This document shows positions 53,834-61,984 of a stretch of DNA of 64,000 nucleotides, one piece after another. The notes beneath the pieces were generated by a model. The model did not search any database. It had not been told where the DNA came from and saw nothing but the letters and a program-made list of their open reading frames with translations. This DNA comes from Priestia megaterium (GTDB lineage: Bacteria > Bacillota > Bacilli > Bacillales > Bacillaceae_H): the NCBI GenBank assembly GCA_008180335.1, contig VTEF01000004.1, positions 280,713 to 344,712 on the forward strand. The letters are read 5' to 3'. Numbering within the stretch: the stretch's first letter is position 1; each line of letters opens with the position of its first letter. A program made the position numbers and the translations under genes.

Positions 53834-54010
53834 ATGATAATGAATGAGAGTCGAGTTGAAGTACAGTGTCAAAAGAATTTAATTATCAATTCGTTGCTTA
53901 ATTTAGGAGTATACAAAAAGGGAAATAAACAATTGTACGAATTAACATTACATGAATTAAAAATAGAATATCAAACCGCCAAATCGTGTACAAACCATTT
54001 ATCTTTTTAA
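53834..54010 (+). CDS. FbpA-like (Fur-regulated basic protein A) small protein
   Basis: 58 residues: CQKNLIINSLLNLGVYKKGN then KQLYELTLHELKIEYQTAK. The LLxxGVYK...QLYELTLxELExEY pattern fits the FbpA family, whose B. subtilis member is made under iron starvation and works with the FsrA sRNA in iron sparing. Start taken at ATG 53834, five bases after AGGTGG; ATG 53840 is possible. The promoter carries a cre site and a Fur-like dyad. A 42-codon frame follows 47 bases later. Family call is from pattern recall, moderate confidence. Confidence 0.7.
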   Translation: MIMNESRVEVQCQKNLIINSLLNLGVYKKGNKQLYELTLHELKIEYQTAKSCTNHLSF

Positions 54011-54057
54011 CATTTTTATGACTGACAGCTGTAGAACTGAAAACAAAGGAGGAGAAA

Positions 54058-54186
54058 ATGTTGAAAGAAAATAAAGTAATATTAGCAGATTTTATTGATG
54101 GAGACCGATTTGAGTTACATTCATACCTTACTCATTTATTCACTCAATCAGAAAGAAAAGTGATAAAAAAACAGACGGCGAAGTAA
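54058..54186 (+). CDS. 42-residue protein downstream of the FbpA-like gene
   Basis: MLKENKVILADFIDGDRFEL then HSYLTHLFTQSERKVIKKQT. A strong ribosome site, AAAGGAGGAG, lies four bases before the ATG, better than that of most genes here. No membrane segment; the C-terminus is basic. Not recognised as FbpB, though its place behind an FbpA-like gene mimics the B. subtilis fbpAB order. Likely co-transcribed with the upstream gene, as no terminator is seen between them. Confidence 0.6.
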   Translation: MLKENKVILADFIDGDRFELHSYLTHLFTQSERKVIKKQTAK

Positions 54187-54231
54187 AACGAGAGGGAAAA
54201 ACATAATGAATAAGCATATCGTATAAGCGAC

Positions 54232-54269
54232 CTTATCATTCTATATAGGATGAGCGGGTCGCTTATTAG
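54232..54269 (+). terminator. Hairpin after the small-protein pair
   Basis: ATAAGCGACC / GGTCGCTTAT ten-base perfect outer stem enclosing further partial pairing. Weak T tail. Confidence 0.5.
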
Positions 54270-54354
54270 TGTTAAACAAAAACAGTCCATTTCAAGTGAA
54301 ACAGATATGGTTTCCACATGTAGTTTTTTGACGATAAAAATAAAAAGAATCCCA

Positions 54355-54382
54355 TTGACAACTGTATGGCTATCAGTATAAC
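54355..54382 (+). promoter_or_regulatory. Promoter of the MFS gene
   Basis: Consensus -35 TTGACA (54355-54360), 16-base spacer, TATAAC (54377-54382), giving a leader of about 85 bases. Confidence 0.65.
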
Positions 54383-54473
54383 GTAGATTACGTGTAGAAA
54401 TAGGTATGATACGAAAGAACAAGAAAATCGTCCCATTCCTTCGTCATCAATCCAGAAAGAGAGGCTGTCTTGA

Positions 54474-55676
54474 ATGTCAGCGGAACAACGGAAAAAAATC
54501 ATTGTATTAATGATTAACATGTTTATTGCAGTAGGGAGCTTTGGGATTATTATTCCGATTTTACCTGCATATCTAGAGTCCATTAATCAAGGCGGAACAG
54601 CTGCTGGTTTAATGATTGCCATTTTTGCAGGAGCGCAGCTCATTTTTTCGCCAATTGCAGGAAAATGGGCGGACCAATATGGTCGCCGTAAAATGATTAT
54701 ATGGGGATTAGTAGGCTTAACGCTTTCCATGTTTATTTTTTATTGGGTTAATTCAATTTGGTGGCTTTACGCTTCTCGCGTGATTGGAGGCATTGGATCG
54801 GCTCTGTTAATACCGGCTATATTTGCTTATGTAGCAGATATTACAACATTGGATCAACGAGCAAAAGGCAATAGTTTAGTATCAGCAGCTATGTCGCTAG
54901 GGATTGTGGTTGGCCCTGGAGTTGGCGGTTTTTTAGCGGACTTTGGTTTGAAAGTACCTTTTTTAATTTCAGCAATTGTTTCTCTTGTCGCTGTTTTATT
55001 TTCAATGGTTTTATTAGAAGAGAGCGAAACAAAAGAAGCATCCGCTGCTAGAGCAGCAATGAAAGATGAAGAATCAATGGCGAAAAAGCTAGTTCGCTCT
55101 GTAAGGATGCCTTATTTTATTCCGCTTGTTATTACGCTTGTCATGAGCTTTGGCTTGATGGCATATGAATCAGTGCTTGGTCTTTTCTTAGATAATCAAT
55201 TTGGTGCTACACCTCAGCAAATCGCTGTGATGGTGACAGCAACGGGTATTGTTAGTGTAGTTGTTCAGCTCTTTCTGGTTGATCGCATCGTTCGTATGTT
55301 TGGGGAAATCATCGTGTTAAATGTATTTTTAGCAGTCACAGCATTCGGCTTTTTATTATCGTTGTTCACGGCTAATTACGGCCTGTTCTTTATTATTTCA
55401 CTTATTATTTTCCTTGCGATATCGATACTTCGTCCGGTTTTAAATACGCTTATTTCAAAGATGGCCGGTGACGAACAAGGATTTGCGATGGGGATGAATA
55501 ATGCGTACATGAGCATTGGAAACGTGCTAGGTCCAACTCTTGCCGGTGTGTTATACGATGTTCAGATTACGTATCCGTTTGTTTTAGGGTTAGTCTTGTT
55601 ATTAATCACATTGGCTATTACAATCGGCTGGCAGAAACGCACATTAAAAGAAAATAGATTGTTGAAATCGGAATAG
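54474..55676 (+). CDS. MFS multidrug-type exporter
   Basis: 400-residue 12-TMS drug:H+ antiporter of the NorA/Tet group. Motif A GKWADQYGRRKMIIWG after TM2; the antiporter motif C region reads MSLGIVVGPGVGGFLADFG in TM5; acidic motif near TM1 (GSFGIIIPILPAYLES). Substrate not predictable; B. subtilis has near relatives such as Bmr, Blt and YqjV-type proteins. GAGAGG nine bases ahead of the ATG. A single-gene unit ended by a 21-base-pair terminator. Confidence 0.92.
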   Translation: MSAEQRKKIIVLMINMFIAVGSFGIIIPILPAYLESINQGGTAAGLMIAIFAGAQLIFSPIAGKWADQYGRRKMIIWGLVGLTLSMFIFYWVNSIWWLYASRVIGGIGSALLIPAIFAYVADITTLDQRAKGNSLVSAAMSLGIVVGPGVGGFLADFGLKVPFLISAIVSLVAVLFSMVLLEESETKEASAARAAMKDEESMAKKLVRSVRMPYFIPLVITLVMSFGLMAYESVLGLFLDNQFGATPQQIAVMVTATGIVSVVVQLFLVDRIVRMFGEIIVLNVFLAVTAFGFLLSLFTANYGLFFIISLIIFLAISILRPVLNTLISKMAGDEQGFAMGMNNAYMSIGNVLGPTLAGVLYDVQITYPFVLGLVLLLITLAITIGWQKRTLKENRLLKSE

Positions 55677-55707
55677 GCGAGTATAAATAAAGGTTTTTAA
55701 CATACAG

Positions 55708-55755
55708 AACAAACGAAAAGAAGCAGTAGAAATACTGCTTCTTTTCGTTTGTTTC
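55708..55755. terminator. Very strong terminator after the MFS gene
   Basis: AACAAACGAAAAGAAGCAGT plus A pairs perfectly with its complement around a GAAA tetraloop; works in both directions. Confidence 0.93.
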
Positions 55756-56122
55756 TATATTAACTAACAATCAGAGGGGAACGAAGCACCCCTATTAATT
55801 GAAGGTTTACTTTATAAGATATGCTCATGCTGGTTCTGGCGCAAACACTTAAAAGAGCTATAAATAAGTAATAAGTTTCCTAGAGGAATCAGGTCTTATG
55901 CAGCACTTTAACATAGTTTATGAATGAACTTCACTTAATCTGTTAAAACGCTCTGCATTTTATAAATTTGTTAAAGAATATAACAGGACAAATCAGGTTG
56001 TTAAAAGAAATGATAAAATCAAAATAGAAGAAATCTGTAAAAAATAAGTATTTTGCTCGAAAAAAGTAGATAGTATTGTGTTTCTCGTTAGATTGATTAA
56101 ATTTGAAAGGAAGTAGAAACAG
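55756..56122. other. Intergenic stretch with repeat copy D
   Basis: Contains the most degenerate copy of the dispersed repeat (ATTAATTGAAGGTTTACTTT, 55794-55813). Otherwise AT-rich without ORF or RNA motif. Confidence 0.5.
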
Positions 56123-56626
56123 ATGAAAAACAAACTCAAAAAAATCACAACAAATTTATGGTTCGATACACAAGCTGAAGAAGCGGCAAGGTTTTACACT
56201 TCTGTTTTTGAAAATTCTAAAATTGGAAGAATCAATCGTTATGGAAAAGAAGGGTATGACATCCACGGCATACCAGAGGGAACAGTAATGACCGTGGAAT
56301 TTCAACTTGAAGGACAAGAATTTGTAGCTTTAAATGGCGGTTCACAATACAAATTTACAGAGGCAATATCATTTATCGTCCATTGCAAGACACAAGAAGA
56401 ATTGGACTACTACTGGGAAAAGCTCTCTGAAGGCGGCGGCGAAAAGGCTCAAGTATGCGGCTGGCTAAAAGATAAGTACGGGGTATCGTGGCAAATTGTT
56501 CCTCACAACTTGAATGAGATGATAAATGATTCCAATCCTGAAAAATCAAGAAGAGTTATGCAAGCACTGCTGCAAACGAAGAAAAAAATTGACATTAAAA
56601 CGTTAGAGCGAGCGTACAAAGGGTAG
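56123..56626 (+). CDS. VOC-fold protein, PhnB / 3-demethylubiquinone-type
   Basis: 167 residues: LKKITTNLWFDTQAEEAARF and YTSVFENSKIGRINRYGKEG, then GTVMTVEFQLEGQEFVALNG and GGEKAQVCGWLKDKYGVSWQ. This is the so-called 3-demethylubiquinone-9 3-methyltransferase VOC domain, a misnomer: such proteins are not known methyltransferases and this family is functionally open. AAAGGAAG upstream of the ATG. Stands alone. Only distantly like the VOC protein encoded at 1471. Confidence 0.9.
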   Translation: MKNKLKKITTNLWFDTQAEEAARFYTSVFENSKIGRINRYGKEGYDIHGIPEGTVMTVEFQLEGQEFVALNGGSQYKFTEAISFIVHCKTQEELDYYWEKLSEGGGEKAQVCGWLKDKYGVSWQIVPHNLNEMINDSNPEKSRRVMQALLQTKKKIDIKTLERAYKG

Positions 56627-56971
56627 GAATAAAACAAAAACAGATCATAGAAGGGGTGCTTATTCCAGAAATAATGGACTTTTCTGTAAAGAAGGGTTTC
56701 AACCCATGCATCGAACAGAATAAAACAATGATCTTGTTTTCCTTTGTTATTAAGATGTTCCACTTAAATAAATGTTCCTTTTCTATACGAATCACATCTT
56801 TTTTAGCGTACTAGTATCCGTATGTCCAAGTTTTAGAGATTACTTGATTACTCTGGAGTTTTGGAACAGAACCTAAGTTTTCTATAGTTGTTTTGTATAC
56901 AATAATAAAATGGTAAGATAAAAAGGAAATAATAGGAATGAAAATACTCTAAAAAGAAAGGATATTAAACT
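56627..56971. other. Intergenic stretch before the carbonic anhydrase gene
   Basis: Has a small palindrome TTGTATACAA (56893-56902) and a TAAGAT at 56914, which may be part of the carbonic anhydrase promoter, with sub-optimal spacing. No gene seen. Confidence 0.45.
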
Positions 56972-57718
56972 ATGAAAACAAGAGTAGTGATATTTCCAAT
57001 GCTGATAGCAGGAATGTTAGCCAGTGGTTGCTCCAGTAATGATGTAGTAAAAGAAAAGAGTGAAGTAAAGGAATCAGGCGAGCATGCTCAACATAAATCA
57101 GAGCAAATCGAATATGGCCATTTTCAATCTCCAATCGATATATTATCAGACGAAGCTGTGCCAATGGATGATGATGGAACAATAAACCTTAATTATAATG
57201 ATTCATTTGTTTCGGTAGAAGACAATGGTCACACGATTGAAGTCAAGGATGATGATGGAACGGCCCTCATTAATGGAAGAAAATTTTCATTAGCACAATT
57301 TCATTTTCATGCTTCCAGTGAACACACTGTAGACAGAGAAAACTATGAAATGGAACTTCATTTTGTAAACAAAAGCCAATCGGGTAGAATAGCTGTGATC
57401 GGTGTATTTCTAACAGCTGGGGCTGAAAATCCAGCTTTTCAAACGATTCTTAACAATATTAAAAAAGGGAAAGAGGCGCCACTAACAGAGACAACAAAAA
57501 TTGATGTAAAACAATTAGTGCCACAGGAGAAAAGCTATTATCATTATTTAGGCTCTTTGACAACACCGCCATACACTGAAAATGTAGAGTGGTATGTTAT
57601 GAGAAATCCAGTAGAGGTTTCGCGAGCGCAAATTGATAAGTTTCGAACACATTATCCTGACAACCATCGAGAAGTACAATCATTAGATGATCGGACAATA
57701 CTAGAGAAGAAATGGTAA
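56972..57718 (+). CDS. Lipoprotein alpha-carbonic anhydrase
   Basis: 248-residue extracytoplasmic enzyme interconverting CO2 and bicarbonate. Signal peptide with lipobox LASGC, lipidated C20. Zinc ligands H111, H113 (QFHFHASSEH) and H130 (MELHFV); the Thr-199 gatekeeper equivalent is in LGSLTTPPYTENVEWYVM. The usual N-terminal segment with W-x-Y-x-G-x-x-G-P-x-x-W is absent: the chain goes directly from a His/Glu/Lys linker to YGHFQSPIDI. Activity probably kept, as the catalytic core is complete. AAAGGAT before the ATG. Single gene. Confidence 0.92.
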   Translation: MKTRVVIFPMLIAGMLASGCSSNDVVKEKSEVKESGEHAQHKSEQIEYGHFQSPIDILSDEAVPMDDDGTINLNYNDSFVSVEDNGHTIEVKDDDGTALINGRKFSLAQFHFHASSEHTVDRENYEMELHFVNKSQSGRIAVIGVFLTAGAENPAFQTILNNIKKGKEAPLTETTKIDVKQLVPQEKSYYHYLGSLTTPPYTENVEWYVMRNPVEVSRAQIDKFRTHYPDNHREVQSLDDRTILEKKW

Positions 57719-57918
57719 ACCTTCCTTATGGGGGTCTCAACAGAAAAATGCGAATCAACAGAGTGTTTTCTCATGTCTGATTTAATAGATTTACTTTCAA
57801 AATAAAGGCTTTTTTTCTTATTGAGGGAGTGTTTAAATAGGGAGTATTCTTGTAATAGCTAAATTATAGTGAAATGGACAAAAAGAAGATACATTTAATA
57901 TTTATTGAGGAGATATCA

Positions 57919-58791
57919 ATGGAAAACTGCACAGAGAAGAATCTTAAGTTAAATATTTTGACTGAGAATGATATTCAAGGATTAATGGATTTATCACAGT
58001 TAGTTGGCTGGGACTATCATCGGGATGATATTAGAACAATTATGTCGTCTGGTAAAATTTTAGGGCATAAAAATGAATTCGGACAAATTGTATCAAGTGC
58101 AGCCATCATTCCTTATGATACACATTTAGCTTCAATAGGGATGGTAATTGTAAACGACCAATACAGAGGGAAAGGTCTTGGAAAAGAAGTAACTCAAGCG
58201 TGTATTAATCTTGTACGACAAAAAAACACATCTATAACACTGATTGCTACCCAACAAGGAAAACCATTATATGAAAAAATGGGATTTAAAGAAGTTGGCT
58301 ACATACATAAATTCATTTGTAATAACTATGTACCATGTAATACGTTACTTTTTGAAGAATTAAAAGTAGAGGCACTAAAGGAAAGTGATTTAGATAAAGT
58401 TATGGAATTGGACAAATATGCTTTTGGAGATTCAAGAAGAAAGTTCCTTGTAAATAGAATTAAACAGTCTCATCAAGCTCTTGTCTTAAGAGATGAATTT
58501 GGAAGAATTCTTGGCTATGGCCTTTCTATTTCTGGTCCGAAAAATTTAATTTTAGGGCCAATAGTTGCTCCTAATTCCGAAGCCGCAATCTATCTGGTAG
58601 ATAAACTAGCTCTTAACCATAAAGGAAACTTAAGGATTGACATTCCAAAAGATGATAAAATGTTTATGAATTTTTTAAGGGATCGTGGTTTTGAAAAAGT
58701 CAATCAGCCTCCAATAATGATAATTAATTCAGATGCGATGCCTATAAGAAATGATAATTTATATGGAATTGCAGCACAAGCTTTCGGGTAA
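57919..58791 (+). CDS. Two-domain GNAT acetyltransferase
   Basis: 290 residues. The N-terminal GNAT domain (about 5-140) has the acetyl-CoA loop NDQYRGKGLGKEVTQAC and a motif B LYEKMGFKEVGY. The C-terminal half (about 150-290) resembles the Acetyltransf_18 domain that often follows it (VMELDKYAFGDSRRKFLVNR; FLRDRGFEKVNQPPIMIIN). Substrate unknown. ATG 57919 with GAGGAG eight bases upstream; the frame from 57874 adds residues before that site. A gene remnant begins seven bases after the stop. Confidence 0.88.
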   Translation: MENCTEKNLKLNILTENDIQGLMDLSQLVGWDYHRDDIRTIMSSGKILGHKNEFGQIVSSAAIIPYDTHLASIGMVIVNDQYRGKGLGKEVTQACINLVRQKNTSITLIATQQGKPLYEKMGFKEVGYIHKFICNNYVPCNTLLFEELKVEALKESDLDKVMELDKYAFGDSRRKFLVNRIKQSHQALVLRDEFGRILGYGLSISGPKNLILGPIVAPNSEAAIYLVDKLALNHKGNLRIDIPKDDKMFMNFLRDRGFEKVNQPPIMIINSDAMPIRNDNLYGIAAQAFG

Positions 58792-58797
58792 TGCTAA

Positions 58798-58941
58798 ATA
58801 AATATCGTTAGTAATGGTCAAAAGATTATTAACGCAAATACTATTGTTCTTCCTAAAGAGTCTGGTATTTATGTTTATAGCGTCCATGCTCGTTGGGAAG
58901 AAGGAGATTCAAGCTACGCATTACAAGTTGAGATTAAATAA
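58798..58941 (+). pseudogene. C-terminal remnant of a secreted-type protein gene
   Basis: Open frame with no start codon: VSNGQKIINANTIVLPKESG and IYVYSVHARWEEGDSSYALQ then VEIK and stop. The ending vYsvHARWeeGdssYAlqVEI is typical of the C-terminal beta strands of small Bacillus lipoproteins. The remainder of the gene is missing, replaced by the preceding GNAT gene. Confidence 0.6.
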
Positions 58942-59123
58942 GAATTTAAGATAGCAGTGTTTTTCTTATCTAAACCGGTGTTTACATAAATTAAGGAGAA
59001 GCATACAAGTTTAATGATGTAATTTTGAAATAATTGTAATTAAGCAATAGAGATTTTGCATTTAAAGCGTCTAATCAGGCATTTAATTCAGAAAATCAAT
59101 AAAATGAAGAGGTGAATTAAATA

Positions 59124-59228
59124 ATGAAATTGGATGCAGATAAAGTCTTGCAATCTCTAAATGAGGAAGAAATTTACTCTTTTATGCGGACAGAAAGAAC
59201 TGTAGAAATTGAGAATAATCATTCTTGA
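59124..59228 (+). CDS. Candidate 34-residue protein
   Basis: MKLDADKVLQSLNEEEIYSF then MRTERTVEIENNHS; AGAGGTG nine bases ahead of the ATG. Acidic and helical, no membrane segment, no family recognised. It precedes the YdeI-CDGSH gene by 39 bases, so the two could be co-transcribed. Confidence 0.35.
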   Translation: MKLDADKVLQSLNEEEIYSFMRTERTVEIENNHS

Positions 59229-59267
59229 CTGTCAGCTGATCGAAAAATTGAAGAGGGGTGTTCCTTG

Positions 59268-59921
59268 ATGACAAATAATAGAATGAATCCTAAGGTTGAT
59301 GAATTTTTAAGTGAAGCTAAAAAATGGAAGGAAGAATATGAGAAGTTGAGAAATATCGTTCTTGACTGTGAGCTGACCGAAGAATTTAAGTGGATGCATC
59401 CTTGTTACACGTTTGAGAAAAAAAACATAGTTTTAATACATGGATTTAAAGAATATTGTGCGCTTCTGTTTCACAAAGGTGCCTTGTTACAAGATACCCA
59501 TGGGATTCTAATCCAACAAACGGAGAATGTACAGGCGGCGCGCCAGATTAGGTTCACCAATGTTCAAGAAATAGTTGAAATGGAAACCATTTTGAAAGCC
59601 TATATTTATGAAGCCATTGAAGTTGAAAAAGCCGGTTTGGAAGTGAATTTTAAAAAGAATACAGAATTCATCATTCCTGAAGAACTTCAAAATAAATTCG
59701 ATGAAATCCCTGCCTTGAAAACTGCTTTTGAAGTATTAACGCCGGGACGACAAAGAGAATACATTCTTTATTTTTCTAAAGCCAAAAAATCCAAAACCAG
59801 AGAGTCAAGAGTTGAAAAATCTGTGCAACAAATTCTCAATGGAAAGGGATTAAAGGATTGCACTTGTGGACTATCTCAAAAGCAGCCCTCCTGTGACGGC
59901 TCGCACAAGTACATTCGATAA
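59268..59921 (+). CDS. YdeI-family protein with a C-terminal CDGSH iron-sulfur motif
   Basis: 217 residues. Body: a YdeI/DUF1801-like domain (LDCELTEEFKWMHPCYTFEK, VLIHGFKEYCALLFHKGALL) followed by the OmpD-associated helical tail (PALKTAFEVLTPGRQREYIL, AKKSKTRESRVEK, ILNGKGLKD). YdeI relatives usually end at about this point; here the chain goes on to CTCGLSQKQPSCDGSHKYIR, an exact C-x-C-x2-S-x3-P-x-C-D-G-S-H motif, the 3-Cys/1-His ligand set of CDGSH [2Fe-2S] proteins. A redox or iron-sensing role is suggested. ATG 59268 has GAGGGGTG upstream. Confidence 0.85.
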   Translation: MTNNRMNPKVDEFLSEAKKWKEEYEKLRNIVLDCELTEEFKWMHPCYTFEKKNIVLIHGFKEYCALLFHKGALLQDTHGILIQQTENVQAARQIRFTNVQEIVEMETILKAYIYEAIEVEKAGLEVNFKKNTEFIIPEELQNKFDEIPALKTAFEVLTPGRQREYILYFSKAKKSKTRESRVEKSVQQILNGKGLKDCTCGLSQKQPSCDGSHKYIR

Positions 59922-60433
59922 GAAAATAAATTAATCAAACTTTAAGATATTACCTCACTTTGCGTTCATTCGAACTCCTTTTTAGATCACAGGTAACACT
60001 CAATCAGATAATTTAAAATGGAAAAAAACAAAAAAATGATTCGTAGAGTATAAGCAAATTAACGTGTAACAGGCTTACGCATTACCAGCTAAGAAAAATA
60101 CTGCACACAAAAGTGTACTCTTTGGATTTTTGCTGAAAGGTACACTTTCTTGAACGGGGGCGTTAGTTCAAGAAGAATTAAGTGATTTTATGAGTGAAGT
60201 GAGATTTTAGTTATTCAATTATATGGCGCTATTATAGAGTGAAAATTAGATTTTTAAACGATTTTATTGTTCTTTTTTTCGTTCGGTGAAGTATTCTTTA
60301 TCAAAAATTAAACAATTTTATTTTACCCCTGTCCTAAAATCAGGACGGGGTATGCGTGTTTGAGGTTTTAAAATTAAATAATTTTATTGTCATTCTACAA
60401 CTGACTGTCTTTTGGTCATAAGTTGTAAATGAG

Positions 60434-60475
60434 AAATCCATTTTGATCAACCTTTGTTCAAAATGGATTTTTATA
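60434..60475 (+). terminator. Orphan terminator
   Basis: AAATCCATTTTGA / TGTTCAAAATGGATTT with a T-rich tail. No intact gene lies just upstream. Confidence 0.7.
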
Positions 60476-60962
60476 TTTTGTCATGAAATGCAAACTTATG
60501 TGAAATTTTTATCAAACTTGGTATTAGAGCTATCTTATCCATTTTTCAGAATGACTGTGCTTACAAAAACGTAAATAAAGTATTTTATGAATATACTGAA
60601 CGACAATTCCGCTGTGTAAGTACATTATCTAGAGCGCTTTCCATCCATATTCAATCTAAGAGCATTTTAGAGGATAAAAAACTATGATTATTGGTTATTC
60701 TAAGATAAGTTCAAAGCTTCATTCATGAAATAGATGAACTGGGAAAATAATCTAAGACATTAAAGGTAGAAGCATCATTGGCAAAAGTAAATGAATAGAT
60801 AGCTGAAAAATTAAGTGTATTCGAAGGAGAATCTATTAATGGATAGGAGGAAAGTTCTAATTTTTAGAAATTTCAAATAAATAGTTATTGAATCTGAAAT
60901 TTCACTATGTTATTATAAAATTGAAGTAGGCATTAAGTAATGTTTGTATTCTCCTACACCTT

Positions 60963-60976
60963 AATGTTATAACATT
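60963..60976. promoter_or_regulatory. Palindromic operator candidate of the PTS operon
   Basis: AATGTTATAACATT is a perfect 14-base palindrome that contains TG-T-TATAAC, an extended -10-like element (60965-60973). A repressor bound here would cover the promoter. AT-rich and about 65 bases before the EIIA start. Confidence 0.45.
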
Positions 60977-61040
60977 ATTACATTAAAATATTATGACATT
61001 ATGATATTTGAATATTAAAGTGTTGAAAGGAGGTGTGACT

Positions 61041-61460
61041 ATGCGACAGATTTTACTTGTTAGTCATGGAACTATGGCAGAAGGAGTGTATCAAGCTGCA
61101 TTTATGATTGCTGGAAATTTAAATAATGTTGATTATTTATGCTTAGAGCAAGGGTTAGGAATAGAGGCGTTCAGGGAACAATTCGCTTTAAAAATTGATG
61201 AAATAAAAGAGACAGAAGAAATAGTTGTATTAGCTGATCTAATGGGAGGATCTCCTTATAATTCAGCTGTTGCACTCTTATCAGAGAAAGAATTATTAAC
61301 AAAATCAAAAGTGATTTCAGGTTTAAATTTACCTTTACTTCTAACTGTACTATTTGAAGAAAAAAGTTTGGATAGAGATAAAATACAAAATGTAATCACT
61401 ACAGCAAGAGATGGAATTGGAGTATTCCAAATTGAAAAAAATCCAGATGAGGAATTGTAA
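61041..61460 (+). CDS. PTS mannose-family EIIA component
   Basis: 139 residues. The mannose-family IIA domain receives phosphate from HPr on H9 (QILLVSHGTMAEGVYQAA). The Asp of ADLMGGSPYNSA supports that site. ATG 61041 is preceded by AAAGGAGGTG; the ORF extension from 61008 is dropped. First gene of a four-gene EIIA-B-C-D operon. The sugar is not decided by sequence: mannose, fructose, sorbose, galactosamine or glucosamine derivatives are all possible. Confidence 0.95.
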   Translation: MRQILLVSHGTMAEGVYQAAFMIAGNLNNVDYLCLEQGLGIEAFREQFALKIDEIKETEEIVVLADLMGGSPYNSAVALLSEKELLTKSKVISGLNLPLLLTVLFEEKSLDRDKIQNVITTARDGIGVFQIEKNPDEEL

Positions 61461-61474
61461 AGGAGATGCAAATT

Positions 61475-61966
61475 ATGGCAATTATATTTGTTCGAGTGGA
61501 TGACAGGATTATTCATGGTCAGGTAGTAACTAGATGGTCAATGGAAAAACCATGTGATGGCTTAATTGCTGTTAATGATAAAGCAGCCACGGATCCTATT
61601 TTAAAAACTGCTTTAAAGTCAGCTTCTGCAAAGAAAGTACTCATTTTTACCTATGAAGAATTCTTAACGAAAATGGAACAAGCTGTAAATAGTGAGAAAA
61701 AATATTTTGTCATTACCAAAGATCCTATTACTATGGCTAAATTGTTAGTTGATGAGAAGTTGAAAATCGAAACAAAAACTGTAAATATTGGACCTCAAAG
61801 TGCTCGTCCAGGCACTGTAAATATCAATAATAATGCAGATATTACAGCAGAAGAAATTGATGCTTATGAGAAGATGGCTCAACAAGGTTATAATATTGAT
61901 TTTAGACTTGTACCTGATGGAAAAAGTGTACTCTGGAATGACGTAAGAAACAAAGTACTGAAATAA
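61475..61966 (+). CDS. PTS mannose/fructose/sorbose EIIB component
   Basis: 163 residues, IIB of the sorbose subfamily. Phospho-His H14 in VRVDDRIIHGQVVTRW takes phosphate from IIA and passes it to the sugar. NIGPQSARPGTV is a conserved family loop. ATG 61475 follows AAAGGAG by nine bases; ATG 61466 lies next to that site. Separate IIA and IIB chains, unlike E. coli ManX, where they are fused. Confidence 0.95.
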   Translation: MAIIFVRVDDRIIHGQVVTRWSMEKPCDGLIAVNDKAATDPILKTALKSASAKKVLIFTYEEFLTKMEQAVNSEKKYFVITKDPITMAKLLVDEKLKIETKTVNIGPQSARPGTVNINNNADITAEEIDAYEKMAQQGYNIDFRLVPDGKSVLWNDVRNKVLK

Positions 61967-61984
61967 ATAGTTGGAGGCGCTAAA

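Larger units (their letters stand above)
59922..61040. other. Long intergenic region with hairpins and gene debris
   Basis: No intact gene. From 60110 to 60174 two overlapping hairpins are possible: AAAGTGTAC (60110-60118) / GTACACTTT (60140-60148) and TTCTTGAAC (60147-60155) / GTTCAAGAA (60166-60174). Three AT-rich motif copies of the type TTAAAYRATTTTATT lie at 60253, 60307 and 60373. From about 60580 to 60870, coding-like pieces broken by stops (FYEYTERQFRCVSTLSRALS; QSFIHEIDELGK) suggest a decayed gene of unknown type. Confidence 0.5.

Noticed and set aside
61000..61040. Sigma-54 (-24/-12) promoter for the mannose-family PTS
   Set aside because: Looked for because levanase-type PTS operons use it; no GG-N10-GC element was convincing.
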